A DNA stretch of 64,000 bases from JAAOIF01 sp965206195 (GTDB lineage: Bacteria > Pseudomonadota > Gammaproteobacteria > PS1 > Pseudothioglobaceae): assembly GCA_965206195.1 (NCBI GenBank), contig CBDBIZ010000011.1:1054001-1118000 (forward strand), in the 5' to 3' direction. This document shows, piece by piece, positions 57,151 through 64,000 of this stretch. The notes under the pieces are model-generated. The model did no database searches, was not told where the DNA came from, and saw only the letters and a list, made by a program, of their open reading frames with translations. The translations under genes and the position numbers were made by a program. Numbering within the stretch: the first letter of the stretch is position 1; the number at the start of each line of letters is the position of its first letter.

Positions 57151-57366
57151 CAGACCTTTGCATAAATACGAGCAATCACTAAAACACTATCTTTTACCCC
57201 TCAAGGGGTACAAAAAAAGTATCAATTTGAAAACTTTTTAACAACACCTTTAGTCCTGGCTAAGGGTGGATTTAAAAAATCTACAATTTAATAAAATTTG
57301 TCATTTTGTTAATCATTTTAATAAAATTTGTCATTTTGTTAATCATTCCTATTTATGCAAAGGTCT
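57151..57366. mobile_element. 216-bp MITE-like element with 6-bp target repeat
   Basis: Inverted ends AGACCTTTGCATAAATA (57152-57168) and its exact complement (57350-57366), flanked on both sides by CTTGGA (57145-57150 and 57367-57372). Inside, TTTAATAAAATTTGTCATTT and following bases are repeated exactly as two 30-bp units at 57287-57316 and 57317-57346. No gene. The exact ends and target duplication show a fairly recent insertion between rpoC and trpE. Confidence 0.85.
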
Positions 57367-57469
57367 CTTGGAATAAACCGCGCTTAAAATTGGTACGTTT
57401 TTTTTTCGTCTTTAAGAAGCCTCTTTAAATTTTTATCAATATCAAAGATGCTTGCGTTAAAATAATCGA

Positions 57470-58924
57470 ATGAATAAATCCGATTTTAATCAACATGTGA
57501 CGGATGGCTATAACCATATTCCTGTTTATAAATCCATTGCACTGGATATCGATACCGCTTTAGGTTTGTATTTAAAACTTGCCAATAACTCTTATTCTTA
57601 TCTATTTGAATCGGTTGAAGGCGGTGAAAAATGGGGTAGATACTCAATGATTGGGCTGAGCGCACAAACGGTGATTAAAGTGTTTGATTATGAGGTGAGA
57701 ATTGAACAAGATGGCAAATTGCTTGACTCAAACGAAGTGGAAGACCCACTGGCGTGGATTGAGGCATACTTGCAGCGATACCAAGTGCCAAAATTAGATG
57801 TGTTGCCAGATTTTAATGGTGGTTTAGTAGGGTATTTTGGTTATGAAATTATTCGTTATATCGAGCCTAAATTATCTACCATTGGCCAGCCAGATGAGCT
57901 GGGTGTTGCCGATATTTTGTTGATGTTATCAAACGATTTGGTGGTGTTTGACAATCTTTTTAACCAAGTTTTTATTATTACTCATGTCAATCCAAATGAG
58001 CAAAATTATGCAGATGCGATGGCTAAATTAGATGCTATTTCAGCGCGTGTCTGCCAACCTTTGGTAACGTCTAAATATCAATCACAACAGATTAGCGAAG
58101 ATGATTTTAGCTCAAGTTTTGGCGAACAAAATTACAAAGCAACAGTGGAGACGATTCAGCAATATATTGTTGCTGGTGATGTTATGCAGGTTGTACCTTC
58201 ACAACGCTTGAGTGCCAAATTTAATGCACCACCTATTGAATTGTATCGCCAACTTAGGCGACTCAATCCATCACCTTATATGTATTATTTGAATTTAGGT
58301 GATACGGTAGTGGTTGGTTCGTCTCCTGAAATTTTAACCCGTGTTGATGGGAAAAGATGTGCGACAGTACGTCCGATAGCAGGGACACGTTCCAGAGGCA
58401 AAACCGAACAGCAAGATTTGGCATTAGAAAAAGATTTGTTAGCCGATGAAAAAGAAATTGCCGAGCATTTAATGTTGATTGATTTGGGTCGTAACGACCT
58501 TGGACGGATTGCGAAAACTGGCACTGTTAAGCTGACTGACAAAATGTTTATTGAGCGCTATTCTCATGTGATGCATATTGTCTCGAATGTTGAATGTGAA
58601 TTGCAGGATAACATGAGTGCAATGGATGTATTAAGAGCGACTTTTCCTGCGGGAACTTTGAGCGGTGCGCCAAAAGTACGGGCAATGGAAATTATTAATG
58701 AAGTAGAACCGTTAAAGCGCAATATTTATTCAGGTGCAATTGGCTACCTTTCTTGGCACGGCTGTATGGACATGGCAATCGCTATTCGCACTGCGGTGAT
58801 TAAAGATGAGATGCTTTATGTGCAGGCGGGAGCTGGCATTGTGCATGATTCTGTCCCGCAATCAGAATGGGACGAAACCATGCACAAGGCACGCGCGCTG
58901 ATTAAGGCGGCCGAACAAGTTTAG
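57470..58924 (+). CDS. trpE: Anthranilate synthase component I
   Basis: 484 residues. N-terminal Anth_synt_I_N domain (SYSYLFESVEGGEKWGRYSM, the Trp-binding LLES-like motif) and chorismate-binding domain (VMQVVPSQRLSAKF, SPEILTRVDGKRCATVRPIA, GTRSRGKTEQQD, LMLIDLGRNDLGRIAKTG, GTLSGAPKVRAMEIINEVEP, IRTAVIKDEMLYVQAGAGIV). It makes anthranilate from chorismate with TrpG. No Shine-Dalgarno is seen before the ATG; TAAAAT at 57458-57463 is so close that a leaderless transcript is possible. Confidence 0.96.
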   Translation: MNKSDFNQHVTDGYNHIPVYKSIALDIDTALGLYLKLANNSYSYLFESVEGGEKWGRYSMIGLSAQTVIKVFDYEVRIEQDGKLLDSNEVEDPLAWIEAYLQRYQVPKLDVLPDFNGGLVGYFGYEIIRYIEPKLSTIGQPDELGVADILLMLSNDLVVFDNLFNQVFIITHVNPNEQNYADAMAKLDAISARVCQPLVTSKYQSQQISEDDFSSSFGEQNYKATVETIQQYIVAGDVMQVVPSQRLSAKFNAPPIELYRQLRRLNPSPYMYYLNLGDTVVVGSSPEILTRVDGKRCATVRPIAGTRSRGKTEQQDLALEKDLLADEKEIAEHLMLIDLGRNDLGRIAKTGTVKLTDKMFIERYSHVMHIVSNVECELQDNMSAMDVLRATFPAGTLSGAPKVRAMEIINEVEPLKRNIYSGAIGYLSWHGCMDMAIAIRTAVIKDEMLYVQAGAGIVHDSVPQSEWDETMHKARALIKAAEQV

Positions 58925-59084
58925 AATATAATAATATTATTATTTAATGAAAGTGTTGCATGTTGCTTGAATATGGTTATCATTGTGCACTTGGTTACGT
59001 TTTAAACTTAATTGTGGGTTTTTTATTTTGAGTTTTAAGCAGTTAAGATTTTTTATTTTTGTATATATAATGAGGAGAAAAAAC

Positions 59085-59432
59085 ATGAAGAAAACCATTT
59101 CTTCTATCTCAGCAGTGGTTACATTGGCAACATTATTTCTGTTGCCAATAGAGGCAGGTGCTAAAGAGATGACGGGTAAAGAGCTTGCCTTTGATCGTAA
59201 ATTAGGCAATTGTCTAGGTTGTCATGCAATTTCAGGTGGCACACAGCCAGGTAATGTTGGTCCACCACTAATAGCCATGAAAGCCAGATTTCCAGATCGC
59301 GCAGTATTAAGAGCACAAATTTGGGATGCAACGGTTAAAAATCCGCACAGTTTAATGCCACCATTTGGTAAACACGGGGTGTTAACTGAGCGTCAAATTG
59401 ACAAGATTACAGACTTTATTCATTTATTATAA
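59085..59432 (+). CDS. soxX: SoxX monohaem cytochrome c
   Basis: 115 residues from ATG 59085 (GAGGAGA upstream); the longer open frame is not needed. Signal peptide to about residue 26 (LATLFLLPIEAGAKE), one haem motif CLGCH and a distal Met in SLMPPFGKHGVLT. SoxX pairs with SoxA to attach thiosulfate to SoxY in the periplasm. First gene of soxXYZA. Confidence 0.95.
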   Translation: MKKTISSISAVVTLATLFLLPIEAGAKEMTGKELAFDRKLGNCLGCHAISGGTQPGNVGPPLIAMKARFPDRAVLRAQIWDATVKNPHSLMPPFGKHGVLTERQIDKITDFIHLL

Positions 59433-59448
59433 TTTTAAGGAGAGCACA

Positions 59449-59892
59449 ATGAAAAGAAGATTATTTTTAAAAAGCGCAATAGCCAGTTCTGCGGTAGCAA
59501 CCGCAGTAGGCGCAGGTCTGTTGATGCCAGGTAGGGTGTTTGCAAATACGGCAAGATTTAAAGCCAAATCTAGTGCAGTAGCTGATGCAATGACCAGTGC
59601 CAGCGCAGGTTCGTTTAAGTTTAAAGCACCTAAAATTGCTGAAAATGGCGCGGTTGTGCCAATGACAGTGGACGCATCTAAGATGAGCGATGTTAGTAAC
59701 ATTTCTTTTTATGTTAAGAACAATAGCATGCCATTGGTTGCTTCGTTTGATTTAACAGGTGCTGCGGGCTATGTTTCTACTCGTGCTAAGATGGGTAAAA
59801 CCTCGCCAGTAACGGCACTGGTGACAGCGGGTGGGGCGACAACAGCTATTACGCAAGAAATTAAAGTAACGATTGGCGGCTGCGGCGGTTAA
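59449..59892 (+). CDS. soxY: SoxY thiosulfate-carrier subunit
   Basis: 147 residues from ATG 59449. Tat signal MKRRLFLKSAIASSA (RRLFLK), mature domain, and the C-terminal GGCGG whose Cys is the covalent carrier of the sulfur substrate. It exports folded with SoxZ. It is 16 bases after soxX. Confidence 0.97.
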   Translation: MKRRLFLKSAIASSAVATAVGAGLLMPGRVFANTARFKAKSSAVADAMTSASAGSFKFKAPKIAENGAVVPMTVDASKMSDVSNISFYVKNNSMPLVASFDLTGAAGYVSTRAKMGKTSPVTALVTAGGATTAITQEIKVTIGGCGG

Positions 59893-59928
59893 TTAACAAA
59901 TATTAGACATTAATAAGGAGAATACAAA

Positions 59929-60231
59929 ATGGGAAAAATTAAATTAAAGCCTAAAGCCAGAAAAGGGGTTATCACCGTCAAAGCTTTGGTTAAGCATCCA
60001 ATGGAAACTGGTCTGCGTAAAAAGAAAGGAAAGTTAGTGCCAGCTAATTATATTACGAATTTAACTGTATCACGTAATGGCACTAAAATTGTTGATGCTG
60101 ATATTGGTAGTGCGGTTTCTAAAGACCCATATTTTAAATTTCAGGCACCTGGTGAAAAAGGTGATAAGATTGAACTAGCCTATAGGGACAACAACGGCAA
60201 GACGGGTTCTGCAAGCGCGGAGTCTAAGTAA
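59929..60231 (+). CDS. soxZ: SoxZ
   Basis: 100 residues without a signal peptide, as usual. It is carried out of the cell with SoxY by the Tat signal of the latter. ALVKHPMETGLRKKKGKLVP, NYITNLTVSRNG and YFKFQAPGEKGDKIELAYRD are the family pattern. AAGGAG precedes the start. Confidence 0.96.
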   Translation: MGKIKLKPKARKGVITVKALVKHPMETGLRKKKGKLVPANYITNLTVSRNGTKIVDADIGSAVSKDPYFKFQAPGEKGDKIELAYRDNNGKTGSASAESK

Positions 60232-60257
60232 TCGATATATTTTTTGAGGAGAGATTT

Positions 60258-61136
60258 ATGAAAACAACAACAACGATTGCATTAGCAGCCTTAGTAGGGC
60301 TTGCTGGTAGCATGAGCGTTACGCAAAGCCTTGCTGCTACGCAAGACCCGAGTGTACAAGCAGATATTAACGCGTTTCAAAATTACTTTAAAAAGCGCTT
60401 TCCTAATTTATCGTTCAATGATTTTTCTAAAGGTCCTTATGCGATGAGTGAAGACAAAAAATTACAGTTTGATAACATTATGGAATTTCCACCGTTTGAA
60501 GACTTGCTAAACAAGGGTGAAAAATTATGGAAAACACCATTTAAGAATGGCAAAACTTATTCCAGTTGTTTTTCAGGTGCTGATGAAACTATTCGTACCC
60601 AGTTTCCGAAATGGGACGCTAAGGCTGGCAAGGTTGTAACTTTGGAGGGCTCTATCGTTAATTGTCGTGTGAAAAATGGCGAGAAGAAAATTGGCACTGG
60701 CAAAGGTAATTTAGCTTATATGGCGGCTTATTTAACGACGATTGCTGAAGGACAGGTGATTAATGTTGTCGTTCCAGCTGGTGATGCTAAGGCTTTGGCT
60801 GCTTATCAAGCAGGTAAAAAAGAGTTTTATGCCAAACGTGGCCAGTTAAATCTTTCCTGTGCTAATTGTCATATAGATAGCCCTGGTGAGCGTATTCGTG
60901 GCAACACATTGTCGCCAGCGCTGGGTCAAATCACTCACTTTCCTGTATGGCGTGGTAAATGGGCGAAGGCAAAAGGCGATGGTTTTGGCACTATTCAGCG
61001 TCGTTATGGCGGTTGTAATAAGCAGGTTAGAGCCAAGCCGCATAAGCGACAAAAGGCTGTTTACAATAATCTGGAGTATTTCCACACTGCTATGAGTAAT
61101 GGCATGGAGATTTCTGGCACTGAATACAGAGAATAA
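60258..61136 (+). CDS. soxA: SoxA cytochrome c, single-haem type
   Basis: 292 residues. Signal peptide ends near residue 27 (SVTQSLAATQ). The N-terminal haem site lacks CxxCH (it has YSSCFSGADE, one Cys only), while the second has LSCANCHIDSPG, and the active-site Cys persulfide ligand lies in GGCNKQVRAKP. The enzyme with SoxX joins thiosulfate to SoxY Cys. Single-haem SoxA is known in several lineages. Confidence 0.95.
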   Translation: MKTTTTIALAALVGLAGSMSVTQSLAATQDPSVQADINAFQNYFKKRFPNLSFNDFSKGPYAMSEDKKLQFDNIMEFPPFEDLLNKGEKLWKTPFKNGKTYSSCFSGADETIRTQFPKWDAKAGKVVTLEGSIVNCRVKNGEKKIGTGKGNLAYMAAYLTTIAEGQVINVVVPAGDAKALAAYQAGKKEFYAKRGQLNLSCANCHIDSPGERIRGNTLSPALGQITHFPVWRGKWAKAKGDGFGTIQRRYGGCNKQVRAKPHKRQKAVYNNLEYFHTAMSNGMEISGTEYRE

Positions 61137-61146
61137 GGAGAAAATA

Positions 61147-61485
61147 ATGAAAAAATTACTATTGACAATTTTGGTGAGTGTGTTTGCTTTATCTGTTCAG
61201 GCTGATTTAATTGTAGTAGATCATGAGCATTATGGTCAAGCACCGACACCTGCAACATCGCCTTACGCGTCTGCAGTAAAAGCAGCCAAAGCTGAACAAA
61301 AGAAAGCGAGAAAGTTAGGTTTTGAATGGCGTGATATTGGCAAGTTTTTGAAAAAAGCCGATAAATTGCAAAAGAAAGGCGATATCAAAAGTGCTTTAAA
61401 GTTAGTCGCTAAGGCTAAAACTCAAGCACTTCTTGGTCAACAGCAAGCTAAAGATCAGGCAAATGCTGGACCTAGTAGATTCTAA
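61147..61485 (+). CDS. soxK: SoxK-like SoxAX-binding protein
   Basis: 112 residues from ATG 61147 (AAGGAG upstream). Signal peptide MKKLLLTILVSVFALSVQA, then a charged helical protein (AVKAAKAEQKKARKLGFEWR, KFLKKADKLQKKGDIKSAL). This fits the small SoxAX-binding protein that follows soxA in gammaproteobacteria and raises SoxAX activity. The family name is less certain than for its neighbours. Confidence 0.75.
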   Translation: MKKLLLTILVSVFALSVQADLIVVDHEHYGQAPTPATSPYASAVKAAKAEQKKARKLGFEWRDIGKFLKKADKLQKKGDIKSALKLVAKAKTQALLGQQQAKDQANAGPSRF

Positions 61486-61502
61486 ACTTATCTAATTGCT
61501 TG

Positions 61503-61533
61503 AAAAAATACCCCCTATGTGGGGTATTTTTTT
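61503..61533 (+). terminator. Intrinsic terminator of the sox operon
   Basis: AAAATACCCC, a short CTATGT loop, GGGGTATTTTTTT. A strong stem with a T run directly after soxK. Confidence 0.9.
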
Positions 61534-61631
61534 GCTTAAAATATTCAGAAAAGAGTCGCTTAAATTGTCATAACCCAAATTTAATTATGCTTGGAAAAGC
61601 ATACGCAGGTTTATAAAAAATTCAGTTAACC

Positions 61632-64000
61632 ATGTTTAATTCTGATTTTGTTCATTTGCATTGCCATAGCGAGTATTCTATTGAGAATAGTTTAATTCGC
61701 ATACCAAAATTGGTTGAAAAAGCTAAAGAGTTGGACATGAGTGCAATTGCATTGACTGATAATAGTAATCTGTTTGCAGCGATTAAGTTCTATCAACAAG
61801 CCAGTAGTGTAGGTATTAAACCTATTTTTGGTGTTGAATTAAGTCTAAAAGGTGAACAGAAAAATTACACATTGTTATTGTTATGCCAAAATCGCCAAGG
61901 CTATTTAAATTTATCTGAACTTATCTCTGTATCTTATTTGCAAAACCAAAGCATTGATGGCGTGAGCATTACTGTTGAGCAATTGGTTAAATATCAGCAA
62001 AACTTGATTATGATTGCCTTGCCAGTTAATAGTGATGTTGCACAATGTTTGATCAATAATCAGATTCCTGAGGCCCAAGAAAAAGCAAAATTTTGGCAAG
62101 ATACTTTTGGAGATCGTTTTTATTTAGGCGTACAACGTACTGGTCGAGCATACGATGAGCGTCATTTGCACCTATGTGTTGAGTTAGGACTGAAATTTGA
62201 CATTCCCTTGGTAGCGACTAATGATGTTGAGTTTTTGCAACAAGGTGATTTTGAGGCGCACGAGACCCGAATTTGTATTTCTCAGGGTGGGTTGTTGGAT
62301 GACGTGCGTCGTGAGAAGCGTTATTCAACCGACCAATATTTAAAATCCGTGCACGAGATGAGTAGGTTATTTGCTGATTTGCCAGAGGCACTTATCAATA
62401 GTGTTGAAATTTCAAAACGTTGCAATGTGCATTTTGAACTGCATAAAAAAAATTATCTGCCAGATTTCCCAATTCCTCAGGGTCTCAGTATGTCGCAGTT
62501 TTTTTCGCAGGAAGCTGAGTTGGGCTTGCGCAGGCGCCTAGCGGTAATGCAAAACCAGGGGCTTGATATTAATCAAAAACAATACGATGAGCGCCTAGCC
62601 TTTGAGTTGTCAGTGATTATTAATATGGGTTTTCCAGGTTATTTTTTAATTGTAGCCGATTTTATTGGCTGGTCTAAAGATAACGGCATTCCAGTAGGTC
62701 CTGGGCGTGGTTCTGGCGCGGGCTCTTTGGTGGCTTATGCACTTAGCATTACTAATATTGATCCGATTAAACACGAGCTTTTATTTGAGCGTTTTCTAAA
62801 CCCTGAACGGGTTTCTATGCCAGATTTTGATATTGATTTTTGCACCAATCGTCGTGATGAAGTGATTGATTATGTGGCAAAAAAATATGGTCGTGAGAAA
62901 GTCTCACAAATTATCACTTATGGAACTATGGCCGCTAAAGGAGTGGTGCGTGATGTAGGGCGTGTTTTGGGACATCCTTATGGTTTTAGTGACCAAATAT
63001 CCAAATCAATTCCAAACGATTTAAAAATTAACTTAACACGCGCTTTGGGGCGTTTTGATAAAAGTGATTCCCAAGAAAGTAAAGATAAATGGTACTCTGA
63101 AGAATTAAAAAAACGTTATGACTCAGAAGAAAGTGTTACTACGTTAATTGATTTATCCTTAGAGTTAGAAGGTTTGGTACGTAATGTCGGCACGCACGCT
63201 GGCGGGGTTTTGATTGCACCGAGTAACATCAGTGATTTTTGCCCTGTTTACAAAGGTTTTGACGAGTCAGATGGTGTGGTTTCGCAGTTTGACATGAAAG
63301 ATATAGAAGCACTTGGTCTAGTGAAATTTGATTTTTTAGGATTGTCAAATTTAACTGTTATTGATAAAACTGTAAAACTTATTTACGCCAAAGGACTCTC
63401 TAGCGAATTGATTGATATTAACGCTTTGACGCTGGATGATGCGCAGGTATATGAATTATTACGGCGTTGTGATACCACGGGTATTTTTCAATTTGAGTCA
63501 GAAGGTATGCGCAATTATTTGAAAAAACTACAAGTAGATTGTTTTGAAGATATTGTAGCGATGCTTGCACTTTATCGTCCAGGGCCTTTGGATGCGGGCA
63601 TGGTAGATGATTATATTAATGTTAAACATGGTGCTCAAGTTAAATATCCACATCCTATGTTAGCAGAAATTCTAAAACCTACCAATGGTGTGTTTCTGTA
63701 TCAAGAACAAGTGATGAAATCAGCACAAGTGATGGCGGGCTATTCGTTGAGTGGTGCGGATTTACTTAGGCGTGCGATGGGAAAAAAAATTGCCTCAGAA
63801 ATGGATGCACAGCGCGATGTTTTTGTCAACGGTGCTGCTAAGCACGATATTGACGCTAAAAAAGCCAACCAAATTTTTGATTTGATTGATAAATTCTCAG
63901 GCTATGGATTTAACAAGTCACATTCGGTGGCTTACGCTTATATCTCTTATCAAACTGCTTGGCTTAAGGCGCATTATCCAGCAGCATTTATGGCATGCGT
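61632..64000 (+). CDS. dnaE: DNA polymerase III alpha subunit (5' part)
   Basis: Starts MFNSDFVHLHCHSEYSIENS (PHP domain, HLHCHSEYS) and stays open to the right edge, about 789 codons of a protein of about 1150. Polymerase motifs PVGPGRGSGAGSLVAYAL and PDFDIDFC (two catalytic Asp) are seen, with GFNKSHSVAYAYISYQTAWL near the edge. It is the replicative polymerase catalytic subunit. It is separate from sox by a terminator. Confidence 0.97.
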   Translation, partial: MFNSDFVHLHCHSEYSIENSLIRIPKLVEKAKELDMSAIALTDNSNLFAAIKFYQQASSVGIKPIFGVELSLKGEQKNYTLLLLCQNRQGYLNLSELISVSYLQNQSIDGVSITVEQLVKYQQNLIMIALPVNSDVAQCLINNQIPEAQEKAKFWQDTFGDRFYLGVQRTGRAYDERHLHLCVELGLKFDIPLVATNDVEFLQQGDFEAHETRICISQGGLLDDVRREKRYSTDQYLKSVHEMSRLFADLPEALINSVEISKRCNVHFELHKKNYLPDFPIPQGLSMSQFFSQEAELGLRRRLAVMQNQGLDINQKQYDERLAFELSVIINMGFPGYFLIVADFIGWSKDNGIPVGPGRGSGAGSLVAYALSITNIDPIKHELLFERFLNPERVSMPDFDIDFCTNRRDEVIDYVAKKYGREKVSQIITYGTMAAKGVVRDVGRVLGHPYGFSDQISKSIPNDLKINLTRALGRFDKSDSQESKDKWYSEELKKRYDSEESVTTLIDLSLELEGLVRNVGTHAGGVLIAPSNISDFCPVYKGFDESDGVVSQFDMKDIEALGLVKFDFLGLSNLTVIDKTVKLIYAKGLSSELIDINALTLDDAQVYELLRRCDTTGIFQFESEGMRNYLKKLQVDCFEDIVAMLALYRPGPLDAGMVDDYINVKHGAQVKYPHPMLAEILKPTNGVFLYQEQVMKSAQVMAGYSLSGADLLRRAMGKKIASEMDAQRDVFVNGAAKHDIDAKKANQIFDLIDKFSGYGFNKSHSVAYAYISYQTAWLKAHYPAAFMAC

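Noticed and set aside
49426..57175. Long minus-strand open frames within rpoB and rpoC
   Set aside because: They mirror the codon pattern of the real genes, have no ribosome binding sites and no recognisable domains.

Overview
The window looks like a chromosomal segment of an AT-rich gammaproteobacterial sulfur oxidiser of the SUP05/Thioglobus/bivalve-symbiont kind. This rests on a soxXYZA-soxK cluster, a persulfide-dioxygenase-like MBL enzyme, gammaproteobacterial gene order (tRNA-Tyr/Gly/Thr-tuf-tRNA-Trp-secE-nusG-rplKAJL-rpoBC) and heavy decay by small mobile elements. The taxonomic call is inference; no 16S gene is present.

Layout. 1-0.8 kb: tandem small proteins with an NHLP (nitrile-hydratase-like leader) region and Ser/Thr/Gly-rich tails, probably RiPP precursors. 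0.9-2.4 kb: an intact IS3-family element beside a 28-bp perfect inverted repeat. 2.4-5.1 kb: a large repeat-bearing surface lipoprotein whose 5' end carries a G8 tract that puts it out of frame by one base, a candidate phase-variable gene. 5.4-5.7 kb: a TA-flanked MITE-like element. 5.9-7.9 kb: dapB, yciI-like, ETHE1-like and a small gene. 8.3-10.4 kb: a TPR/glycosyltransferase-like protein. 11-23 kb, minus strand: a form I aerobic CO dehydrogenase locus (coxM-S-L-G-D-E-F-like, a mocA-like gene, coxI-like) followed by pntA-pntB. 24-27 kb: molybdenum cofactor genes, with moeA and moaA intact but moaC and moaE reduced to remnants, moaE being cut by an IS30-type remnant.

27-41 kb is the most eroded and most interesting part. 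A TauE/SafE-like permease is frameshifted by a 4-bp duplication, and an SLC13-type transporter is intact. NiFe-hydrogenase maturation genes are ruined (hypA multiply frameshifted and truncated, hupK with an in-frame TAA, hypF with two homopolymer frameshifts). A XylM/XylA-like hydroxylase cluster with a truncated haemoglobin, a GST-like protein and a small membrane protein lies between these ruins and is preceded by three 59-bp tandem repeats, each carrying promoter-like boxes. A rhodanese remnant and an intact SIS-domain gene follow. 41.4-43.5 kb: a RutE-like nitroreductase, an ABM-domain protein and an SQR-like flavoprotein.

43.7-57.1 kb is the conserved translation/transcription block. 57.15-57.37 kb is a MITE with a 6-bp target duplication between rpoC and trpE. 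59-61.5 kb is the periplasmic Sox thiosulfate-oxidation cluster. The right edge cuts dnaE.

Taken together, the genome encodes lithotrophic electron donors (reduced sulfur, CO) and has lost, at least at this locus, a hydrogenase maturation system. Short inverted-repeat elements and fragments of IS3, IS5 and IS30 families mark most breakpoints.
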